From: Bacteroidales bacterium UBA1195
Lineage (GTDB): Bacteria; Bacteroidota; Bacteroidia; Bacteroidales; WCHB1-69
Length of the DNA stretch: 64,000 nt
Direction of reading: 5' to 3'
Assembly: GCA_002309855.1 (NCBI GenBank)
Contig: DBYD01000029.1
Coordinates: 5,385-69,384, forward strand
Within the stretch, counting starts at the first letter, position 1. Each line of letters opens with the position of its first letter. Positions 19,328 through 27,456 of this stretch are shown piece by piece. A program made the position numbers and the translations under genes. Below the pieces are notes generated by a model. It made no database searches. It had not been told where the DNA came from and saw only the letters and a program-made list of their open reading frames with translations.

Positions 19328-19942
19328 TTACAGGAAATCCACCGCGCCTTTCCCTTCCCGTGTCACCTCAATCTCCCCGTCCAGGCAGCGGATGACTGTT
19401 GAGGGCTCGTGGCCGCCGAATCCGCCGTCAATCACGATGTCCACCAGGTCGCGGTAGCGTTCGTAGATGAGTTCGGGGTCGGTCTCGTACTCCACAATCG
19501 GATCCTTCTCCTTTACGGAGGCGTTCAGGATGGGGTTGCCCAACATCGCCACAATTGAGCGGGTGATGTTGTTGTCAGGGATACGGATGCCGACGGTCTT
19601 TTTTTTCTGGATCATCTTGGGAACCCTGCTGTTGGCCTCCAGCACAAATGTGTAGGGGCCTGGCAGCAGCTGCCGCATCAGCTTGAACACACGGTTGTCC
19701 AAAGGGCGGCAGTAGTCCGAAAGATGGCTCAAATCGGAGCAGATGAAGGAAAAGTTGGATTTTTCCCGTTTTTTGTGTGTCAAAGAGCAGAGGCGGTCCA
19801 GTGCCTTCGGCTGAAAGAGGTCGCACCCGATGCCATAGACGGTGTCGGTGGGGTAGATGATGATGCCCCCGTCCTGCAGGCATTCCACAACCTGCTTGAT
19901 CTGCTTTTCGTTGGTGTTCTCCTCGTACAGTTTCAAAAACAT
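19328..19942 (-). CDS. L-threonylcarbamoyladenylate synthase (Sua5/YciO/YrdC family)
   Basis: The 204-residue protein has the YrdC fold: GGIIIYPTDTVYGIGCDLFQ, then LTHKKREKSNFSFIC containing the nucleotide-binding K-R and S residues, then LLPGPYTFVLEA and VGIRIPDN. The family makes threonylcarbamoyl-AMP for the t6A modification at position 37 of ANN-decoding tRNAs. The YciO branch is less certain in function. Length fits a stand-alone YrdC/TsaC domain without the Sua5 C-terminal domain. It lies between ffs and rnpB, all on the minus strand. Confidence 0.9.
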   Translation of the reverse strand: MFLKLYEENTNEKQIKQVVECLQDGGIIIYPTDTVYGIGCDLFQPKALDRLCSLTHKKREKSNFSFICSDLSHLSDYCRPLDNRVFKLMRQLLPGPYTFVLEANSRVPKMIQKKKTVGIRIPDNNITRSIVAMLGNPILNASVKEKDPIVEYETDPELIYERYRDLVDIVIDGGFGGHEPSTVIRCLDGEIEVTREGKGAVDFL

Positions 19943-19965
19943 TTTCGCGCCTTTTTACAAAAAAA

Positions 19966-20062
19966 GGGTAAGCTACTCATATCGCATCGCTCAACCATTT
20001 TACCCTTGCTGCCTTCCGACCCTGGGGGAGTTCAACAGGAGCAGATCGTATAAGACTTACCC
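19966..20062 (-). ncRNA. ffs: Signal recognition particle RNA (small bacterial 4.5S type)
   Basis: The minus strand at 20022-20003 carries the domain IV signature GGGTCGGAAGGCAGCAAGGG, which binds Ffh. The ends GGGTAAG (from 20062) and CTTACCC (to 19966) pair to close a ~97-nt hairpin. A T7 run follows the 3' end and acts as terminator. A TAnnTTTG box lies six bases before the 5' end. Confidence 0.93.
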
Positions 20063-20067
20063 GAATG

Positions 20068-20075
20068 CAAAAGTA
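20068..20075 (-). promoter_or_regulatory. Promoter -7 box for ffs
   Basis: The minus strand reads TACTTTTG, matching TAnnTTTG. Its spacing to the predicted RNA 5' end (about six bases) is what this promoter class predicts. Confidence 0.7.
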
Positions 20076-20154
20076 GACAATTTCCGGATATCTTTTGTTA
20101 CTTCCGCCGAAATTTTTTTGCATGCGTATAATTGTTTTGTATATAAAAAAGCAG

Positions 20155-20162
20155 TACTTTTG
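20155..20162 (+). promoter_or_regulatory. Promoter -7 box for the RAYT gene
   Basis: TACTTTTG matches TAnnTTTG, with ATTG about 20 bases upstream as a weak -33 element. The box ends only eight bases before the ATG at 20171, so the transcript would be nearly leaderless. Confidence 0.5.
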
Positions 20163-20170
20163 CAAAAAAA

Positions 20171-20896
20171 ATGGAAGTGGATGAAAATAAATACAAAGGA
20201 AAATACCGTTTAGAATCGACGCGGTTGCAAAATTGGAATTACGGATGGAACGCCGTCTATTTCGTCACCATATGTACGAAAGACAGAATCCATTATTTTG
20301 GTGAAATTGCAGATGGGAAAATGAATTTTTCACCCATAGGCGCCATTGCCGATGTGATGTGGCACGAATTGAAATACCATTTCAACAATATTGAATTGGA
20401 TGCGTTTGTGGTTATGCCCAATCATATACATGGTATTATTGTGATCAAAAATGTAAACGCCGACGACAACGGGGTGACATCGCATACGCGGGATGATTTG
20501 CCGCATATTTGGGGTGATTTATCGCATACCGTAGAGACAACGCATGCGTTGTCTCTACAATCGCATTTACAATCGCATTTACAATCGCATTTACAATCGC
20601 ATTTACAATCGCATTTACAATCGCATTTGCAATCGCATTTACAATCGCATTTGCAACCGCACCAATCATTTGGACAACAACGGTTCCAACATCAGGGATC
20701 AAAAACATTATCATCCATTGTCGGTTCATATAAATCTGCTGTTTCGCGTCATGTACACCGATTGGGATACGATTTTGTATGGCAATCCCGTTTTTATGAC
20801 GTTATTATCCGCAATGACATTGCATTGAACAGAATACAAAAATATATAAACAACAATCCTGTCAATTGGAAAAAGGATAAATTTCATCTGTTTTGA
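20171..20896 (+). CDS. REP-associated tyrosine transposase (RAYT, Y1/HUH family)
   Basis: The 241-residue protein has the IS200-like single-strand transposase fold. YFVTICTKDRIHYFGEI lies near the N-terminus, and the HUH motif MPNHIHGII has His85 and His87. The likely nucleophile is Tyr209 in VWQSRFYDVIIRN, followed by IQKYINNNPVNW. These domesticated enzymes act on REP palindromes rather than moving as a full IS. Between the HUH motif and the C-terminal domain is an unusual insert: a 28-bp perfect palindrome translated as VETTHALSLQ, then eight QSHL repeats from a 12-bp tandem repeat. Frame is kept throughout, so the protein may still be made. The gene is a lower-G+C singleton without flanking IS ends. 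Confidence 0.9.
   Translation: MEVDENKYKGKYRLESTRLQNWNYGWNAVYFVTICTKDRIHYFGEIADGKMNFSPIGAIADVMWHELKYHFNNIELDAFVVMPNHIHGIIVIKNVNADDNGVTSHTRDDLPHIWGDLSHTVETTHALSLQSHLQSHLQSHLQSHLQSHLQSHLQSHLQSHLQPHQSFGQQRFQHQGSKTLSSIVGSYKSAVSRHVHRLGYDFVWQSRFYDVIIRNDIALNRIQKYINNNPVNWKKDKFHLF
20531..20558. repeat. 28-bp perfect REP-like palindrome inside the RAYT gene
   Basis: GTAGAGACAACGCA is followed directly by its exact reverse complement. The outer eight bases GTAGAGAC/GTCTCTAC are identical to those of the palindrome at 48425-48452, while the inner six differ. This points to one REP family. Confidence 0.85.
20558..20653 (+). repeat. 12-bp tandem repeat, eight units
   Basis: Eight copies of CAATCGCATTTA (two ending in G instead of A) follow head to tail and encode QSHL repeats in the transposase. 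The first unit starts on the last base of the palindrome. A decayed ninth unit (CAACCGCACC) follows. Confidence 0.95.
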
Positions 20897-21027
20897 CAGA
20901 ATCGGGAATTATCCCGAAGATTTGGAATATGGCCTGCATTCACCACACGTTGAAGCAACCGCAGATAATCGGAAAATAATCTGTAGAGTTTTTTTAATGC
21001 CATATGTTCATGTGTTCTTTTTTTTTG

Positions 21028-21035
21028 TATTTTTG
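21028..21035 (+). promoter_or_regulatory. Promoter -7 box for the flavin-reductase-like lipoprotein
   Basis: TATTTTTG matches TAnnTTTG, 39 bases upstream of the ATG at 21075. Confidence 0.55.
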
Positions 21036-21074
21036 CAGTTCGAAAATATTCCAAAACAAAATTAATATAATCAC

Positions 21075-21770
21075 ATGGGAAAAAGAACATTGGCTATTGT
21101 CCCCGTCCTTGCTTTGTTGGTAGCGGCCTGTGGCGGGAACCAAAAGGAAAAGGAACAGAATATTAATCAAGAAAACGAGACTACAATGAACACACAAGAT
21201 GTCCCCAACCGCACCAATATGGGTGCCAAACTGTATGTTACCCCGCAGCCTGCGCTGATGATTGCCACCTATGACGCCGATGGTACTCCCGACGTTATGA
21301 TGGCAGCTTGGGGCGGACAATATGAGAGCAACCAGGTCTGCTTCAGTCTAGGCAAACACATGACCACTGACAATCTGCGCCGCAACAAGGCCTTCACCCT
21401 CAGCTATGCCGATGCCCGCACGGTGGTGCAGAGCGACTATTTCGGCATGGTGAGCGGCAATGACGTGAAAGACAAGGTGGCAAAGGCCGGCTTTACTGTG
21501 ACAAAGAGCCCCAATGTCAATGCCCCCATTATCAACGAATATCCGCTGACCATGGAGTGCAGGGTTGTGGAGATGCGCGACGATCCGGATGGCGGAGCCT
21601 GGGTGGTCGGCGAGATTGTGAATGCCAGCGCTGACCCCAGCGTACTGACGGACGGCAAGATCGATATCAAGAAACTCAATCCCTTGGTGTGGGACGGCTC
21701 CACTTTCAACTATTTCACCCTCGGTGATTCTGTCGGCAAAGCCTGGAACAGCGGCAAGGAGATCAAATAG
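21075..21770 (+). CDS. Lipoprotein with flavin-reductase-like FMN-binding domain
   Basis: The 231-residue protein starts with a lipoprotein signal (MGKRTLAIVPVLALLVAACG, lipobox VAAC). A short polar linker follows, then a complete flavin-reductase-like/flavoredoxin domain from about residue 45: LYVTPQPALMIATYDADGTP, MMAAWGGQYESNQVCFSLGK, GMVSGNDVKDKVAKAGFTV and YPLTMECRVVEM. Cytoplasmic members of this family bind FMN and begin close to the GAKLYVTPQP-equivalent segment. Here an in-frame leader would place the domain outside the inner membrane. The internal ATG at 21186 would give the usual cytoplasmic form, so two products are possible. A TAnnTTTG box upstream of 21075 supports the longer start. 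A bidirectional terminator follows. Confidence 0.85.
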   Translation: MGKRTLAIVPVLALLVAACGGNQKEKEQNINQENETTMNTQDVPNRTNMGAKLYVTPQPALMIATYDADGTPDVMMAAWGGQYESNQVCFSLGKHMTTDNLRRNKAFTLSYADARTVVQSDYFGMVSGNDVKDKVAKAGFTVTKSPNVNAPIINEYPLTMECRVVEMRDDPDGGAWVVGEIVNASADPSVLTDGKIDIKKLNPLVWDGSTFNYFTLGDSVGKAWNSGKEIK

Positions 21771-21792
21771 AGTTGTTACAAACTTGAACTGT

Positions 21793-21827
21793 AAAAAAAA
21801 GCACGCTTTTAGAGCGTGCTTTTTTTG
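21793..21827. terminator. Bidirectional rho-independent terminator
   Basis: An A-run, GCACGCT, a short loop, AGCGTGC and a T-run form a symmetrical hairpin. It lies between the convergent flavin-reductase-like and M16 peptidase genes and can stop both. Confidence 0.9.
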
Positions 21828-21844
21828 CGGGAAATAATTCTGGT

Positions 21845-24760
21845 TTAGTAGCCGAAAACAGTCTTCTGTTTCAGGACCTTCACCTTTCCGTATTTCTTCA
21901 GGGCCTTCATGTCCATATCCTTCACCGTGCCGATGAGGGCGATGGTCCTCGGCTGGCCGCTCACATATTCCTTCTGGAACTGTTTGATGTCCTTCAGGGT
22001 CATGCGCTGCACGCCTTCGTAGGTGGCCTTGCGCGGATCCTCGTTCAGTCCGAGCTCCTTCCATCCGAGGTAGGCGCTCACCATGCCCTTTTCGCTGATG
22101 CGGGCGGTGCGGTAGCTGTTGATGACCGATTCCTTTGCCACCTGGAATGCGGCCTCGTTCTCAGGCATGTTGTTGAGCAGCTCGTCAAACGCCTCAATGG
22201 ATTGGATAAGCTTGTCCTTTCCGCAGGCGATGTAGGAGATGTTCTGGCTGATGCCGTCCAGGTCGCCGGGCTGTGAATACTGTCCCATGGCGGTGTAGGC
22301 CAGGGCGCGGGCCTCACGCAGCTCCTGGAAGACGATGGAGTTCATGCTGCCGCCGAAATATTCGTTGTAAAGCCGCACTTTCGGACTCAGGTTGCGGTCA
22401 TACTTTCCGCCGAAGGAGAGGGCGTAGTAGATGGTTTGAGGAGATTCGTAGTCAATCACAAAGATACGGTCCTTGGTGGGGACGACAGGGTGGAACACCA
22501 CCTTGGCGGGCACATCCTTCAGGTTGTCGAGCTTATGGGTTTCAGATACAGCCTTGACCAGCTGTTCGTAGCTGTCAGGTCCGTAATAGATGATGTACTG
22601 TTTGTAGGTGAGCCAGTCCTGAAGCTTTTTGATCAGCAGTTCTGGAGTGACGGCCTTAAGTTCGGCTTCGGAGAGGAAGGTGGCGAATGCGGGGGAGTTC
22701 TTCTCATACACCGCGTAGGTGACCAGGTTGCGCACATTGGCGTTCTGGTTGTTCTTCGCGTTTTCGCGCGATTTCAGGATGTCGCTGATGAGGTTGTCCA
22801 GCGCCTCCTGGTTCGGTTTGGCGTTTTTCACAACCTCTTCAAACAGCTGCATGGTCTGCTTCATGTTCTTTGAGAGTCCGCTGAAGCTGATGGAGCTGCG
22901 GTTCCCGCCTGCTCCCATGGAGTATTCGCATCCGAGCTTGTAGAACTCCTCCTTCAGCTGTTCCGGAGTGTACTTGTCGGTGCCGAGGTATTCCAGGTAG
23001 CTGGCGGCGAGGTTGAGGTATTTGTCGTGGTAGCTGCCCATGTCAAGCACGTAGCCAAGGGTGAAGAGCTCGTTGTCCTTGTTCTTGGTGTAGTACACTT
23101 TTGTGTTGCTCGGCTGGATAAAACGCTCCTTGATGTCGTTGACATTCACGAACACGGGCTCAATCGGGGTGACACCCTTCGCCTTCTCCTCCATCATCTG
23201 GACAAATTTGCTCTTGTCGCTGCGGTTGATCTTGATGGGGGTGTTCTTCGGCTTCTTAACCTTGTCGATGTCGGTCGGTTTGCCCTTGCGCTTGTAGACA
23301 ATCACGTAGTTGTCCTTGCGGAGGTGCTTGCGGGCGAAGTCAATGATCTGCTGTTTGGTTATCTTCTCCAGATTGTCGTTGAAGTTCACCTGGCCCTCCC
23401 ACGGCAGTTCCAGATAGAAGGCCTCCTCCATCTTGCTCACGCGGCCCGCGTTGCCTTCGTTTTCGCGGATTTCGCGCAGCTTGAGGTCGTTGATGCAGGC
23501 TTGGAGCAGCCAGTCGGGGAAACGGCCCTGCTGCAGGCTGTCGATCTGCTCCAGCAGTATGTCGCGGACCTCCTCCAGGGGTTGTCCCGCTTTGGGGCTG
23601 CCGTACATCATCATATAGGTGTAGTCATGCAGCATGGCGGGGGAGGAACCGGCACCCAGAGTGCGCTGCTTCTGGTTGATGTTCAGGTCGACCAGACCGG
23701 CGTTGCCGTTGGTGAGCAGCATTTCGGTCAGCACCATCACGGGAATCTCCGCGGAATTGGGGTCGCCGAAACGCCAGGCAATCCGCACATTCTCCGCATC
23801 CTTTCCTACCACTTCCTTCACCACCGGCTCGGTGATTTTCGGCTCCAGAGTAAAGGAGAAGGGAGGGATGGGTTTTGAGGGGATGTTGCCGAAATATTTG
23901 TCAATTAGGGCAATCGCCTCTTCGGGGTTGAAGTCGCCGGCCATGATGATGGCCATGTTGTTGGGCACATAGTAGGTGTCGAAGAATTTCTTAACGTTGG
24001 TGATGGAGGGGTTGCGCAGGTCCTTCTGCGTGCCGATGGTGGTCTGTGTGCCGTAAGGATGGTGCGGGAAAAGCCCTTCCATCAGTGCGGTGGAGGCGCG
24101 GCGGCTGTCCTGGGTGAGGGTCATGTTCTTCTCCTCATAGATGGTCTCCAACTCGGTATGGAAGAGCCGCAGCACCGGGTGCTGGAAGCGGTCTGATTGG
24201 ATAATCAGGAAGTTCTCCAGCTGGTTGGAGGGGATGTTCTCGTAGTAGTTGGTGAAATCGACCCAGGTTGCGGCGTTTGTCCCGCTCGACCCGATCAGCG
24301 ACATCAGCTTGTCGTACTCGTTGGGGATTGCAAGCGCGGCGGCCAGTTGCGAAATGCTGTCAATCTGTTTGTAGACGGCCTTGCGCTCGGCGGTCTTCGA
24401 CTCGTCGATTTTCCGGTATTGCTCGAACAGCTGCTCAATCTGGTCAAGCAGCGGCTTCTCCTTTTCCCAGTCCTTGGTGCCGAAGCTTTCTGAGCCCTTG
24501 AACATGAGGTGCTCGAAATAGTGGGCCAGTCCGGTTGTTTCGGAGGGGTCCAGTTTGCTGCCCGCCCTGGTGGCGATTGTCACCTTGATTTTCGGTGTCT
24601 CCTTGTTGACCGACATGTACACTTTCAGGCCATTGTCCAATGTGTAGATGCGGGCATGGATGGGGTCGTTTGGTACGGATTCGTAGCTGTAGTGTTTCTG
24701 CGCGAGCAGACTCACAGAGAACAACACACATACCATGCTTAAAATCAGTCCTCTTTTCAT
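21845..24760 (-). CDS. M16 family zinc metallopeptidase (secreted)
   Basis: The 971-residue protein has a signal peptide (MKRGLILSMVCVLFSVSLLAQ) and two M16 halves. The N-terminal half carries the inverted zinc motif HYFEH (His80, Glu83, His84). A downstream Glu in ELETIYEEKNMTL is the probable third ligand. The C-terminal half has the usual inactive-domain segment with GGSMNSIVFQELREARALAY. Length and layout match the Bacteroidetes insulinase-like peptidases that degrade peptides in the periplasm. The divergent neighbour is an AsmA-like gene with a 123-base AT-rich gap. No exact TAnnTTTG box is seen there. Confidence 0.94.
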   Translation of the reverse strand: MKRGLILSMVCVLFSVSLLAQKHYSYESVPNDPIHARIYTLDNGLKVYMSVNKETPKIKVTIATRAGSKLDPSETTGLAHYFEHLMFKGSESFGTKDWEKEKPLLDQIEQLFEQYRKIDESKTAERKAVYKQIDSISQLAAALAIPNEYDKLMSLIGSSGTNAATWVDFTNYYENIPSNQLENFLIIQSDRFQHPVLRLFHTELETIYEEKNMTLTQDSRRASTALMEGLFPHHPYGTQTTIGTQKDLRNPSITNVKKFFDTYYVPNNMAIIMAGDFNPEEAIALIDKYFGNIPSKPIPPFSFTLEPKITEPVVKEVVGKDAENVRIAWRFGDPNSAEIPVMVLTEMLLTNGNAGLVDLNINQKQRTLGAGSSPAMLHDYTYMMMYGSPKAGQPLEEVRDILLEQIDSLQQGRFPDWLLQACINDLKLREIRENEGNAGRVSKMEEAFYLELPWEGQVNFNDNLEKITKQQIIDFARKHLRKDNYVIVYKRKGKPTDIDKVKKPKNTPIKINRSDKSKFVQMMEEKAKGVTPIEPVFVNVNDIKERFIQPSNTKVYYTKNKDNELFTLGYVLDMGSYHDKYLNLAASYLEYLGTDKYTPEQLKEEFYKLGCEYSMGAGGNRSSISFSGLSKNMKQTMQLFEEVVKNAKPNQEALDNLISDILKSRENAKNNQNANVRNLVTYAVYEKNSPAFATFLSEAELKAVTPELLIKKLQDWLTYKQYIIYYGPDSYEQLVKAVSETHKLDNLKDVPAKVVFHPVVPTKDRIFVIDYESPQTIYYALSFGGKYDRNLSPKVRLYNEYFGGSMNSIVFQELREARALAYTAMGQYSQPGDLDGISQNISYIACGKDKLIQSIEAFDELLNNMPENEAAFQVAKESVINSYRTARISEKGMVSAYLGWKELGLNEDPRKATYEGVQRMTLKDIKQFQKEYVSGQPRTIALIGTVKDMDMKALKKYGKVKVLKQKTVFGY

Positions 24761-24883
24761 CTGTAATCGTGTTTAATTATTAATTATGTTAATTTTGTTT
24801 TTTTTTTTACCTTTCTGAAATAAGAATAATACGTCATATAACGTTATGTTGTTCGTAAATATTACATCAAGTTTAAAAAAAAA

Positions 24884-27451
24884 ATGACGAAACCGGTTAA
24901 GAGAATCATTTTTGCAGTGTTGGCTGTCCCTATAGTGCTGCTGCTGCTGTCGTTTGCCTTGGCCGTCGGCTTTGAGGACAAGGTGGCGGATGCGGTGCTG
25001 ACCCGGATATACCGTGTTGTGGAGACTGACGTGCGCCATGAAAAGGTGTCGTTGAACTTGTGGCGCAAGTTTCCGAATGCCGCCTTGGAGGTTCATGGCC
25101 TGGAGGTGGCGGATCCATTTGGCACGGGTTCGCTTGCAAGACTGGACATGGCATGTTTCCAGCTGAACCTTTGGGATTTGCTGCGTGGGCAGTATAATGT
25201 CGGGAAAGTGGATGTGCAGCAGGTGTCGCTGCAGTTGCGCACCGATGCGCAAGGACGGCACAACTGGGATGTTATCCGGACGGAGGAGGATACGGCATCA
25301 TCGGAGTTCTCGCTGCAGCTCTCCGCTGTGCAGCTGTCGGATGTCTCCGTGCATTATATGGATGAAAGTTCGGACTTTAAAACTGATTTTCTGCTGCAGA
25401 AGATGACCGCAAAAGGGGATTTCACCCAGGAGAAGTTCACGGTGAAATGCTCCATGCAGCTGCTGCTTCAGACATTGCAGTCGGACACCACCTTCCAATG
25501 GGGTGATGTGGCCTTGCAGGCGAGAGGGGAGATAGCGGTGAATTTGAAGGAGAACAAATACCGGTTCAAGCAGGTAAGGCTGGGCATCAACCGCGAAAAG
25601 TTCCAGCTTGACGGCAGTATGCAGACGGTTCAGGACAGCCTATGGCGTTATGTCGCCCGTGTTGAGGGCTCTTCGGTGTCGGTCGGCCAGCTGTTGGAGG
25701 CTGCACCGGCCGGTTGGGACTCCTTGCTGGCGGGTTACCGTGTGGATGGTTCGCTGGATATGACGGTGCAGGCTTCCGGTGTGGTGGGTCGGTCTGATGA
25801 CATGCGGATGAAGGCCGGTTTTTCCGTCCGGAAAGGGGAATTCTGGCGGACAGGGCAGCGTGTCGGCCTGAAGGATGCTGCATTCAGCGGCACCTTTGAG
25901 GCGGGCGGCCCCGATTTCCCCACCAGCTTAAAACTTCGTGTCAGGCCTCTGACGGCAAAACTCTCTTCAGGCAGCCTTCAGGGTTGGATGAGTCTGGATA
26001 ACTTGGCTGCTCCGCACGTGAGGATGCAGCTGAAGACCGATTTGCTTCTACAGGATCTCAAAACCTTTTTCCCGGCCTTGGCCGCACTCCGCATGGAGGG
26101 ACGGACGGAGGCGGATCTGCAGATTGAGAATACGCTCCCACCATTTTCCGATGTCCGGATGGAGCATTTCCGGAATGCACGGGTCAGCGGACGGCTCCAA
26201 CTGTCAGACGGCTTGTTCCAAGCCGATTCGGCTGCGTTGCTGTTTGAGGATTTCTCCGCCAGCATGGCGGTCTCCGACCAGGTGCTGAACATCGCCCGTT
26301 TTTCAGGGAAGATTCAGGGGAACAAATGTGAGATGTCCGGGATTGTACGTAACTGGTTGGATTATTTGTGTACTGAAACAGCGGTTTTGCAGGCAAGCCT
26401 GAAATTGTCCTCGCCATATATGGATGTGGATGCCTTTTTGCCATCAGGCAACGAAAAGGGCGCTTCGGCAGCGACGGAGCCTGCAACGGGCGTGCATCTG
26501 CCGGATCGTGTGCAGGCGGAGGTGCAGGTTTCAGCCAAGCGGCTGAAGTGCGACCGGTTTGAGGCTGCCCAAATCAATGGAATTCTAAGGCTCCTTTCCC
26601 GCAAACTTTCCATACAGGGATTTTCGATGGAGGCATTGGGCGGCAGGGCGGAACTGAACGGAGAGGCGGCTGCTCTTGCGGGCGGCGGGTTCCAGTTGAA
26701 GGCCATGGCAAAAACCGACAAGGTGGACATACAACGTCTCTTTTATGCGATGCATGACTTTGGCATGGAGCATGATGTGAACGGGCTGACCCACCAGCAT
26801 ATCCGTGGCATTGCAAAAACCGACATACTTTTTTCCGCCGTGTTGGATTCCACACTTGAACTGCTGCCACAAAGCATACATTGTGATGCGGATGTGAGTG
26901 TGAATAACGGCAGGCTGCTGAATTACAAGCCTCTGGAGTCATTGTCCCGCTTTGTCAGCATTGAGGATCTGAAGGAGATCCGCTTTGAAACCCTGAAAAA
27001 CCGTGTGGGTGTGCACCAGTCTGTGGTCTCGATTCCGGAGATGGAGATAAAGAACTCCGCCTTGAACCTCTTCTTATCCGGCAACCAGACCTTCAAGGGC
27101 GATTTGCACTATAACCTCAAGCTGCATGTGAGCGAGCTGCTGGCCAAAAGGCGTCGGGCGCGGTCGCAGGAGTTCGGGGAGGTTGAGGATGACGGTTCCA
27201 AGGGGCTTTACCTCTATCTGTTGGTCGCCGGTACCACCGACAATCCTGTCTTCAAGTGGAACAGGGAGAAGGCGCGGGCGGATTTCAAGGATAATCTGCA
27301 GCAGCAGAAGCAGGAGCTGAAGTCGCTGTTCGGCGGCGACAAAAAGGATAACGGCGCGGGGACACCGGTCTCACCAGCCAAGGAGGAGAAAAAGAAACTG
27401 AACGATTCCAAGCAGAAGCCTGTTGAGCTGGAACTGGATGACGACTGGTAG
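24884..27451 (+). CDS. AsmA family protein
   Basis: The 855-residue protein has one N-terminal membrane anchor (about residues 9-29). The AsmA N-terminal pattern follows (VSLNLWRKFPNAALEVHGLEV), then long beta-rich repeats. A C-terminal AsmA_2-like segment includes GDLHYNLKLHVSELL. The last ~70 residues are charged (DFKDNLQQQKQELKSLFGG). AsmA-like proteins form beta-rich bridges in the periplasm, and several are linked to lipid traffic to the outer membrane. This is an assignment to family only. The ATG follows an A-run directly. The gene ends five bases from the convergent T9SS type B protein. Confidence 0.88.
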   Translation: MTKPVKRIIFAVLAVPIVLLLLSFALAVGFEDKVADAVLTRIYRVVETDVRHEKVSLNLWRKFPNAALEVHGLEVADPFGTGSLARLDMACFQLNLWDLLRGQYNVGKVDVQQVSLQLRTDAQGRHNWDVIRTEEDTASSEFSLQLSAVQLSDVSVHYMDESSDFKTDFLLQKMTAKGDFTQEKFTVKCSMQLLLQTLQSDTTFQWGDVALQARGEIAVNLKENKYRFKQVRLGINREKFQLDGSMQTVQDSLWRYVARVEGSSVSVGQLLEAAPAGWDSLLAGYRVDGSLDMTVQASGVVGRSDDMRMKAGFSVRKGEFWRTGQRVGLKDAAFSGTFEAGGPDFPTSLKLRVRPLTAKLSSGSLQGWMSLDNLAAPHVRMQLKTDLLLQDLKTFFPALAALRMEGRTEADLQIENTLPPFSDVRMEHFRNARVSGRLQLSDGLFQADSAALLFEDFSASMAVSDQVLNIARFSGKIQGNKCEMSGIVRNWLDYLCTETAVLQASLKLSSPYMDVDAFLPSGNEKGASAATEPATGVHLPDRVQAEVQVSAKRLKCDRFEAAQINGILRLLSRKLSIQGFSMEALGGRAELNGEAAALAGGGFQLKAMAKTDKVDIQRLFYAMHDFGMEHDVNGLTHQHIRGIAKTDILFSAVLDSTLELLPQSIHCDADVSVNNGRLLNYKPLESLSRFVSIEDLKEIRFETLKNRVGVHQSVVSIPEMEIKNSALNLFLSGNQTFKGDLHYNLKLHVSELLAKRRRARSQEFGEVEDDGSKGLYLYLLVAGTTDNPVFKWNREKARADFKDNLQQQKQELKSLFGGDKKDNGAGTPVSPAKEEKKKLNDSKQKPVELELDDDW

Positions 27452-27456
27452 CCGCA

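Noticed and set aside
20558..20653. Possible CRISPR-like array
   Set aside because: The units are 12 bases, directly adjoining and without spacers, and they lie inside a coding frame. It is a simple tandem repeat.
20901..20917. Short hairpin TCGGGA/TCCCGA after the RAYT gene as a terminator
   Set aside because: The stem is only six pairs and no T-run follows directly.
20155..20990. Complete IS200/IS605 insertion sequence
   Set aside because: No second gene and no recognisable left and right end hairpins flank the transposase. The protein pattern and the nearby palindromes fit a domesticated RAYT better.
24761..24883. TAnnTTTG promoters for the divergent M16 and AsmA genes
   Set aside because: Only imperfect matches such as TAATATTTA occur, so no box was annotated.
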